Positions 34,251 through 39,336 of a stretch of DNA of 39,336 nt are shown one piece after another (within the stretch, counting starts at the first letter, position 1; the number at the start of each line of letters is the position of its first letter). The notes beneath the pieces are model-generated. The model saw only the letters and a list, made by a program, of their open reading frames with translations. It was not told where the DNA came from and searched no databases. Both the position numbers and the translations under genes were made by a program. This stretch comes from Phycisphaera sp. (lineage in GTDB: Bacteria > Planctomycetota > Phycisphaerae > Phycisphaerales > Zrk34), in contig WGMA01000059.1 in NCBI GenBank assembly GCA_016125285.1, positions 1-39,336 of the forward strand, written 5' to 3'.

Positions 34251-34679
34251 TCATCTGTCAACCGGCGGCGGCTTCTCGCCGGGCAGCGGCTCACGCGGCC
34301 AGAAGCCACGTCGAATTTCCGCGTATTGGCTGCACCTCAGCTTGACCTTGCCGCCTTCGGGATCGACCGCCAGTTGAGTAATCGTCGCTTCGTGACGCTT
34401 CGTCAGGTACGACTCCCCGTCGTGCAGAACGAATCGCTCCACGCCGATCAACTCCGGCCCCTGACACGAATAATCAAAAGTCATCAACGAAGCCGAACCG
34501 TCGGCATGGACCGCCTCCGCCCTGATGATGACAAAGGTGAAGTGCCCGCGCCCGACCGGATCGCCCGCTTGAAGCCAGGAATCTTGTTCAATGTAAATCT
34601 GTTCGGTCCCGCACCCGACCAGCGGGCACAACAACATCAGGAACGCAACGCCGGCCTGATATGCCCCACGCTGTCGCAT
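34251..34679 (-). CDS. Small lipoprotein
   Basis: 142 residues. Signal peptide with a clear lipobox LVGC (Cys23). The mature part has HFTFVIIRAEAVHADG and ERFVLHDGESYLTKR, a beta-rich pattern, and a Pro-rich end. ATG at 34679 is chosen because GAGGG is six bases upstream; a TTG two codons earlier is less likely. The gene is lower in GC than its neighbours and sits between two heptamer arrays of opposite orientation. The family is not recognised. Confidence 0.65.
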   Translation of the reverse strand: MRQRGAYQAGVAFLMLLCPLVGCGTEQIYIEQDSWLQAGDPVGRGHFTFVIIRAEAVHADGSASLMTFDYSCQGPELIGVERFVLHDGESYLTKRHEATITQLAVDPEGGKVKLRCSQYAEIRRGFWPREPLPGEKPPPVDR

Positions 34680-34737
34680 CGCCAACCCTCATCACGCCGA
34701 TTCGGCGTTTGCGGCTTCGAGCATTGCGATTTAATTC

Positions 34738-34765
34738 GAGCTTCGGATTTCGGGTTTCGGATTTC
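34738..34765 (-). repeat. Heptamer array, inverted copy
   Basis: GAGCTTC, GGATTTC, GGGTTTC, GGATTTC on the plus strand, exact period seven. On the minus strand these read GAAATCC, GAAACCC, GAAATCC, identical in type to the array at 34170. It lies between the hpnH stop and the lipoprotein start. Confidence 0.8.
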
Positions 34766-34777
34766 CGCGTGGCGAAG

Positions 34778-35926
34778 TCACGCGGCGGTATGTTTCTTCT
34801 CGATCACGGGCTTGCCGTTGATCGTCACGTGCTCGAGGTGCGCCAGCGGGCCGTGCGGCTTGCCCTTTTCGGCTTCGAGCTTCTTCTGCGCCGTGGGGTT
34901 GGCGTAGGTGTTGAACACCATCGCCTTGATCGTCGCCCACATGCCGCCGAAGCTCGCGAACGTGTGGTTCACCGCAGACGCCTCGTGGCCCGAGTGGACC
35001 ATGCACTGCTGACACGCCGGGTTGCCCGACTCCAGCCCGTAGTTCTCCCACCGCGTGTCGTTCATCAACTCGTCGAACGTATCCACGTAGCCGTCCTGCA
35101 GCAGGTAGCACGGCTTCTGCCAGCCGAACATGTTGTAGGTCGGCATGCCCCACGGCGTGCACTCGTAGTGCCGGTCGCCCATGAGGTACTCCAGGAACAG
35201 CGGCGACTGGTTGAACACCCAGCGCTTCTTGCGGTTGGACAGCAGCGTCTTGAACGCCGCCTCGGTCTCGGCGCGCTCGCGCAGGAAAGATTGCTGATCG
35301 GGCGCCTTGGGGTAGGCGTAGCCGGGGCTGACCATCATGCCCTCGACGCCGATGTCGGTCATCTCGTCGAAGAACGCCCGCACGCTGTTGGGGTCGAACC
35401 CGTCGAACAGCGTCGTGTTGGTCGTCACGCGGAAGCCCTGCTTGACGGCCATGCGGATCGCCTCGGTGGCCGTCTCGAAGGTGCCCTCGCGACAGACCGC
35501 GAAGTCGTGCTCCTCCCGCTGGCCGTCCATGTGGACCGAGAACGTCAGGTACTTGCTGGGCTTGAACCACCCGCCGTCCAGCGCCTCCTTGAGCTTCAGG
35601 GCGTTGGTGCACAGGTAGATGTACTTGCGGCGCTTGATCAGCTCCTGGACCAGCTCGCGGATGTGCGGGTACAGCAGCGGCTCGCCGCCGGGGATCGACA
35701 CCATCGGCGCCCCGCACTCGTCGACCGCCTTGAGGCAGTCGGCCAGCGGCACGTCCTTCTTGAGGATGTGAGCCGGGTACTGGATCTTCCCGCAGCCCGC
35801 GCACGCGAGGTTGCAACGGAACAGCGGCTCGAGCATCAACACCAACGGATAACGCTTACGGCGCTTGATCTTCTGGCCAAGCACGTAGGTCGCCACCGTC
35901 CACATCTGCGATACAGGCACACCCAT
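34778..35926 (-). CDS. hpnH: Adenosyl-hopene transferase HpnH (radical SAM)
   Basis: 382 residues. LEPLFRCNLACAGCGKIQYP contains the CxxxCxxC (38, 42, 45) of radical SAM enzymes and is diagnostic for HpnH. SIPGGEPLLYP and SVHMDGQREEHD follow. The C-terminal part has further Cys (NPACQQCMVHSGHE). HpnH joins a 5'-deoxyadenosyl group to diploptene, the first step of extended hopanoids in membranes. The ATG at 35926 is preferred over a GTG at 35935, since AGGAG has better spacing and relatives begin there. No squalene-hopene cyclase gene is in the window. Confidence 0.95.
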   Translation of the reverse strand: MGVPVSQMWTVATYVLGQKIKRRKRYPLVLMLEPLFRCNLACAGCGKIQYPAHILKKDVPLADCLKAVDECGAPMVSIPGGEPLLYPHIRELVQELIKRRKYIYLCTNALKLKEALDGGWFKPSKYLTFSVHMDGQREEHDFAVCREGTFETATEAIRMAVKQGFRVTTNTTLFDGFDPNSVRAFFDEMTDIGVEGMMVSPGYAYPKAPDQQSFLRERAETEAAFKTLLSNRKKRWVFNQSPLFLEYLMGDRHYECTPWGMPTYNMFGWQKPCYLLQDGYVDTFDELMNDTRWENYGLESGNPACQQCMVHSGHEASAVNHTFASFGGMWATIKAMVFNTYANPTAQKKLEAEKGKPHGPLAHLEHVTINGKPVIEKKHTAA

Positions 35927-35968
35927 GGGACACACATCTCCTGCGAACGAGTCGCGATTAAGGGAGAT

Positions 35969-35996
35969 ATCGTACCGCTGGACCGCCGCAGATCAA
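35969..35996 (-). promoter_or_regulatory. Candidate hpnH promoter
   Basis: TTGATC (35991-35996), 16 bases, TACGAT (35969-35974) on the minus strand, giving a leader of about 35 bases with an AGGAG. Confidence 0.5.
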
Positions 35997-36040
35997 GGAA
36001 TATCTCAAACTGTCGCCTCCCCGGGCCCGATTTCGCCGGT

Positions 36041-36082
36041 AAATCCCGTGGGATTTTCCAGTTGCCGTTCAATCTATATAAT
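36041..36082 (+). promoter_or_regulatory. Promoter of the sigma-factor gene with an upstream inverted repeat
   Basis: TATAAT at 36077-36082 is followed by a leader of about 20 bases. Upstream AAATCCC-GT-GGGATTT (36041-36056), an inverted repeat of seven-base arms, covers the place where a -35 contact would be. It may be an operator or a binding site of the sigma factor's own regulator. Confidence 0.5.
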
Positions 36083-36109
36083 CGGCGCTCCCAAGCAGAG
36101 GTTCACGTC

Positions 36110-36736
36110 TTGAACGACACGGCCACAACCCAGCCCGACCCCGCCGAGCTGACCGACGAGCAGCTCATGGCGCTGTATCAGCAGGGTCACGAGGCGGTGT
36201 TCCCCGTGATCATCCAGCGTTACCGCCGCGAGCTGTTCAACTTCCTGGTCCGCTTCCTGGGCGACAAGGCCGCGGCGGAAGACGTGTTCCAGGAGGCTTT
36301 TCTGCAGGTTCACCTCTCCGCCGACCGCTTCGACACCGAAAAACGCTTCAAGCCGTGGCTGTTCACGATCGCCGCGAACAAGGGCCGCGATTACATGCGT
36401 AAGCGGGTCCGCCGGCGGGCCTCCACCCTCGACGCGCCGATCGACTCGTCGGGCGACGGGCAGAGTTTTGTCGACCTTCTCGAGGCCGACATGCCCCAGC
36501 CGGACGAAAACCTCGCCGAGGACGAGCTGCGAAACCGGGTGATGCAGGCGATCGGCGAGATGCCCGAACACCTCCGAGAGATTTTATTACTCTCTTATTT
36601 TCAACAACTTTCGTACAACGACATCGCCGACATGCTCGAGATTCCGCTCGGGACCGTCAAGAGCCGCCTGCACACGGCGGTCGGGACTTTCGCAAAAAAA
36701 TGGAAAAAGCTGAACCCCGGCAGAGAATCGGCGTAG
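36110..36736 (+). CDS. ECF-type RNA polymerase sigma factor
   Basis: 208 residues from a TTG start with AGAGG eight bases upstream. Region 2 is RYRRELFNFLVRFLGDKAAAEDVFQEAFLQ to FKPWLFTIAANKGRDYMRKRVRRR; region 4 is MPEHLREILLLSYFQQLSYNDIADMLEIPLGTVKSRLH. It directs RNA polymerase to a special set of promoters. The gene directly downstream codes for a membrane protein, the usual place of an anti-sigma factor. Confidence 0.9.
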   Translation: MNDTATTQPDPAELTDEQLMALYQQGHEAVFPVIIQRYRRELFNFLVRFLGDKAAAEDVFQEAFLQVHLSADRFDTEKRFKPWLFTIAANKGRDYMRKRVRRRASTLDAPIDSSGDGQSFVDLLEADMPQPDENLAEDELRNRVMQAIGEMPEHLREILLLSYFQQLSYNDIADMLEIPLGTVKSRLHTAVGTFAKKWKKLNPGRESA

Positions 36737-36778
36737 CAAACCTTGGTCAGACGGAGATCCGCAGCGCTGGAGGCAGCC

Positions 36779-37831
36779 ATGGATCCGAACGTTCCGAATG
36801 AAGCGATGAACGAAAACCCTATCCACATCCTGAGCCCGCAGGATCAGTCCGCGCTCGACGCGCTGATGGAGGTCGGCTTCAACGCCGACGCCGTCCGCGC
36901 CGAAGACGCCCAGCACGGCGAACGCGCCCAGCGCCTGGTCGCGTTGCTCGGCACGCTCAACGCCCTGCCGGACGAAGACGCCGGCGATCTGCTCGTCGAG
37001 CGCACGCTGCAGTCGATCCGCCAGCACCGCTACGACGACCACGTCGCGCAGCCCGACGAGATGCACGTGTCCGGCGGCGGCCTGCCGTTCAAGCTGCCCG
37101 AACTGATCGCCGTGGCCGCGATGCTCATGATCTGCCTGTCGATCCTCTGGCCGATCCTCGCACACGCCCGCGCCACCGCACGGCAGATCGCCTGCCAGGC
37201 GAACCTCGCGCAGGTCGGCCTCGGCCTCACCGCGTACGCCCGCGACAACAACGACCAGATGCCCGCCACACGCGCCCGACTCGGCGACCCGTGGTGGAAC
37301 GTCGGCTCGACCAGCAGGGACGGCTACGCCCAGTCCAACTCGGCGCACCTGTTCACCCTCGTCCGCAACGGCTACGCCACGCTCGGCGATCTGCACTGCC
37401 CCGAGAATCAGTCCGAGACGCTCGCCTACACCGACGGCATGACCGACTGGCCCGACGCCCGACACACCAGCTACAGCTATCAGAACCAGTACACCAAGGA
37501 TCGGCCCCGCTTCGACAAGGGCGACACGATGGCCGTCCTGTCCGACAAGAACCCGTTCTTCCGTCCCGGCAGCGCCGAGAAGTTCGACATGGCCCTCAAG
37601 CCGTCGCGCAACTCCAACAACCACGCCCTGCTCGGACGCTTCGAGAACGGCCGCAACGTCGGCGGACAGAACGTCCTGCTGACCAACGGCTCGGTCACGT
37701 GGATGGACACCCCGATCCTCCACAAGCAGCAGAACACCGACAACATCTTCCACGCCGGCTCCACCGGCCAGGACTACTACACCGGCCTCGAAGGCCCTTC
37801 CGATCGCAACGATTCCTTCCTCGTCCCGTAA
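36779..37831 (+). CDS. Membrane protein: possible anti-sigma N-terminus fused to a pseudopilin-like domain
   Basis: 350 residues. The first 100 form a soluble, acidic, helical region (SALDALMEVGFNADAV, RAQRLVALLGTLNALP). One membrane helix lies at 106-128. It is followed by ARATARQIACQANLAQVGLGLTAYARDNNDQMPA, the pattern of the pseudopilin/H-X9-DG-type family, and near the end by NHALLGRFENG and NVLLTNGSVTWMD, the family's C-terminal motif. In normal members the helix is N-terminal; here it is internal. GGAGG precedes the ATG at 36779, which is 42 bases after the sigma factor stop. Function as anti-sigma is inferred from position. Confidence 0.7.
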   Translation: MDPNVPNEAMNENPIHILSPQDQSALDALMEVGFNADAVRAEDAQHGERAQRLVALLGTLNALPDEDAGDLLVERTLQSIRQHRYDDHVAQPDEMHVSGGGLPFKLPELIAVAAMLMICLSILWPILAHARATARQIACQANLAQVGLGLTAYARDNNDQMPATRARLGDPWWNVGSTSRDGYAQSNSAHLFTLVRNGYATLGDLHCPENQSETLAYTDGMTDWPDARHTSYSYQNQYTKDRPRFDKGDTMAVLSDKNPFFRPGSAEKFDMALKPSRNSNNHALLGRFENGRNVGGQNVLLTNGSVTWMDTPILHKQQNTDNIFHAGSTGQDYYTGLEGPSDRNDSFLVP

Positions 37832-37875
37832 AGCGATTCGCACGATCAGAGTTCGACGAGGAAACCCGCAACACG

Positions 37876-37902
37876 ACGCCCGGCTGACCACCAGCCGGGC
37901 GT
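37876..37902 (+). terminator. Hairpin after the pseudopilin-like gene
   Basis: ACGCCCGGCT and AGCCGGGCGT form a ten-base stem with a seven-base loop; TGTTGCAA follows. It closes the sigma factor unit before purE. Confidence 0.65.
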
Positions 37903-37916
37903 TGTTGCAACTACGC

Positions 37917-37944
37917 TTGCTCATCACCGCCCCACCGCTATCAT
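37917..37944 (+). promoter_or_regulatory. Candidate purE promoter
   Basis: TTGCTC (37917-37922), 16 bases, TATCAT (37939-37944). The start would lie about 20 bases before the ATG, with AAGGAG in the leader. Confidence 0.5.
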
Positions 37945-37972
37945 CGGCCCGTCACACTCAAGGAGAAACGAC

Positions 37973-38497
37973 ATGAGCGAAGGCAATACAGCGGGCGCGG
38001 TGGACGCGATCATTCTCATGGGATCGGACAGCGACTGGGAGTCGATGAGCAAGTGTCACGACCTGCTCAACGAGCTCGGCGTGGCGCACGACGTGTTTGT
38101 CGCCTCGGCGCATCGCACGCCGGCGAAGGTGCTGAAGATCGTCGACGAAGGCATCAACCAGCGCGGCGTGAAGGTGTTCATCTGCGCCGCGGGCATGGCG
38201 GCGCACCTCGGCGGCGTGGTCGCGGCGCACTCCAGCGTGCCGGTGATCGGCGTGCCGATGAAGGGCGGGATGATGGACGGCCTGGACGCGCTGCTGTCGA
38301 CGGTGCAGATGCCGCCGGGCGTGCCCGTGGCGACCGTCGGCGTCGGATCGGCCGGCGCGAAGAACGCCGCGATCCTCGCCGGGCAGATCATCGGCCTGAC
38401 GAGCAAGACCATCGCCGGCAACGTCGCCGCGTGGCGCGCCAAGCAGGTCGACGTGGTCAACGAGAAGGACGCCAAGCTCCGAGCTTCGCTCGGATAA
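37973..38497 (+). CDS. purE: N5-carboxyaminoimidazole ribonucleotide mutase
   Basis: 174 residues. ILMGSDSDWESM, VASAHRTPAKVL, AAGMAAHLGGVVAAHSSVPVIGVP and LLSTVQMPPGVPVATV are class I PurE motifs, with the conserved His in SAHRTP. It converts N5-CAIR to CAIR in purine synthesis. AAGGAG is seven bases from the ATG. purK is not adjacent. A heptamer hairpin separates it from the NYN gene. Confidence 0.95.
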   Translation: MSEGNTAGAVDAIILMGSDSDWESMSKCHDLLNELGVAHDVFVASAHRTPAKVLKIVDEGINQRGVKVFICAAGMAAHLGGVVAAHSSVPVIGVPMKGGMMDGLDALLSTVQMPPGVPVATVGVGSAGAKNAAILAGQIIGLTSKTIAGNVAAWRAKQVDVVNEKDAKLRASLG

Positions 38498-38504
38498 GTC
38501 CACG

Positions 38505-38568
38505 AGACAGGGGGACAGGACACAGGAGACAGGTTGGGTGCTGTCCCCTGTCACCTGTCCCCTGTCTC
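38505..38568. repeat. Inverted arrays of CTGTCCC/CTGTCAC heptamers
   Basis: Left array: four units ending in ACAGG at 38505-38533, with one extra G. Right array: CTGTCCC, CTGTCAC, CTGTCCC, CTGTCTC at 38541-38568, exact period seven. Seven bases (TTGGGTG) separate them. The two arrays pair to a stem of nearly 30 bases that ends six bases before the next ATG. Confidence 0.85.
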
Positions 38569-38574
38569 CTACAC

Positions 38575-39201
38575 ATGTTTGTCATCGACGCCTACAACGT
38601 GCTGCACTGCTCGCATCTGCTGCCGGACGCGCACACGATGATCAGCGCGACGGGTCTGGCGCGGCTGCTCGACGCTTACGACGTGCCCCCGCATCGCGGC
38701 GGCGCGATCGTCGTGGCGGACGGATCACGCAAGCCCGACGACGAGCGCGAGGCGACGTTCGATCGCGTGCGGCTGATCTTTCCGGGGCCGGGGCGTGACG
38801 CGGACAGCGTGATCGAAGGGTTCATCGAGTCGGACAGCGGGCCGCGCGGGCTGGTCGTGGTGTCCAACGACCGCCGGCTGCAGCGTGCGGCCAGGCGTCG
38901 GCGCGCCGAGATATGGACCAGCGAGCAGTTCATGCTCCGCCTCGCCCGCGTGCTGGAGTCCGCGGCGGGCAAGCCTCCGTCCAGCGAAGCGACACCCGGC
39001 GCGATGGGCGACGCGGAACACTGGATGCGGCAGTTCGGCCTGACCGGCGACCCGACGCCGGCGCCTCCCGACGCCGCGCCGAAGCAGCGCGACAAGTCGA
39101 GCGACCCGCCGCGCGACAAGCCGACCGATCCGCCGTCGCGTCTCGAGTCCGAGACCGACCGCTGGATGCGCGAGTTTGGATACGATCCCGATAAGGACTA
39201 G
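38575..39201 (+). CDS. NYN-domain (YacP-like) nuclease
   Basis: 208 residues. FVIDAYNVLH at the start, AIVVADGSRKP, DADSVIEGFIES and LVVVSNDRRLQRAAR are the NYN/PIN-fold acidic motifs, with metal-binding Asp5, Asp and Asn residues. YacP-like proteins cut RNA. The C-terminal 90 residues are disordered and Pro/Asp-rich, but contain the motif HWMRQFGL and, again at the end, RWMREFGYD, a repeated short helix. ATG at 38575 is right after the heptamer hairpin, so its ribosome access may depend on that structure. Confidence 0.85.
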   Translation: MFVIDAYNVLHCSHLLPDAHTMISATGLARLLDAYDVPPHRGGAIVVADGSRKPDDEREATFDRVRLIFPGPGRDADSVIEGFIESDSGPRGLVVVSNDRRLQRAARRRRAEIWTSEQFMLRLARVLESAAGKPPSSEATPGAMGDAEHWMRQFGLTGDPTPAPPDAAPKQRDKSSDPPRDKPTDPPSRLESETDRWMREFGYDPDKD

Positions 39202-39212
39202 AGCATCTTGCA

Positions 39213-39335
39213 TCAATCAGTTTCATATCCACATGACCGCATGTAGTTGGCGCACTCGGTCGGATCGACCGTTTGCAGCACCTCGACCAACGCCTGGCCG
39301 ATCGCGTCGAATGCCCGGGCGGCGACCCGACGCAG
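39213..39335 (-). CDS. IS630-family transposase, C-terminal fragment
   Basis: The last 40 residues of a minus-strand frame that is open at the window edge: ARAFDAIGQALVEVLQTV, then DPTECANYMRSCGY, a typical end of IS630-type DDE transposases. Its stop lies 12 bases beyond the NYN gene stop, in convergent orientation. Whether the element is complete is not visible. Confidence 0.75.
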   Translation of the reverse strand: MRRVAARAFDAIGQALVEVLQTVDPTECANYMRSCGYETD

Positions 39336-39336
39336 C

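Noticed and set aside
38505-38568. CRISPR-like array before the NYN gene
   Set aside because: The units are 7 bases without spacers and are in inverted halves, unlike 23-50-base CRISPR repeats with unique spacers.

Overview
The window is a high-GC stretch of bacterial chromosome, most likely from a Planctomycetota member of the Phycisphaerae type. This is inferred from gene content, since no rRNA is present. The evidence is a Gram-negative envelope gene set (lpxK, hldE, lnt, GT9), mreBCD with ftsI, the hopanoid enzyme HpnH, an FHA-GAF histidine kinase, a sulfatase, pseudopilin-like and DUF2934 proteins, and zinc-ribbon/LamG and zinc-ribbon/vWA membrane proteins. I see no rRNA, tRNA, CRISPR array, phage or plasmid backbone. 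The two ends are cut through insertion sequences: the C-terminal end of an IS3-family transposase on the left and of an IS630-family transposase on the right.

Layout. 1-640: IS3 remnant and a small secreted protein with a long structured leader. 640-3160: minus-strand cytidine deaminase, zinc-ribbon membrane protein and a family-4 uracil-DNA glycosylase without any cysteine. 3250-8970: plus-strand envelope block (GT9, DUF2062, Maf, LpxK, HldE, a nucleoside deoxyribosyltransferase-like protein). 8980-13550: minus-strand division cluster rsmH-LysM-ftsL-ftsI-phosphatase. 13640-16070: a plus-strand pair of zinc-ribbon membrane proteins with LamG and vWA ectodomains. 16090-18740: mreB-mreC-mreD. 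19000-23200: lnt-HEAT and a coiled-coil/small membrane protein unit. 23250-28240: small and accessory genes. 28340-34110: a minus-strand series of lipoprotein, FHA-GAF kinase, sulfatase and a leucine-rich Pro/Thr-rich protein. 34250-36740: lipoprotein, hpnH, divergent ECF sigma factor. 36780-39200: pseudopilin-like anti-sigma candidate, purE and a NYN nuclease.

How the genes fit together. GT9, LpxK and HldE build lipid A and core heptose. Lnt matures lipoproteins, of which two are encoded here. RsmH, FtsL, FtsI, LysM and MreBCD serve wall growth and division. The sigma factor with the downstream membrane protein looks like a self-contained signalling unit.

Two sequence-level themes recur and are the most novel part of the window. 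First, at least seven genes have a TATAAT-like hexamer 6-9 bases before the start codon and no Shine-Dalgarno sequence, which points to leaderless transcription; other genes have ordinary ribosome binding sites. Second, three intergenic places carry arrays of 7-base repeats, each with a different heptamer but all arranged as inverted pairs.
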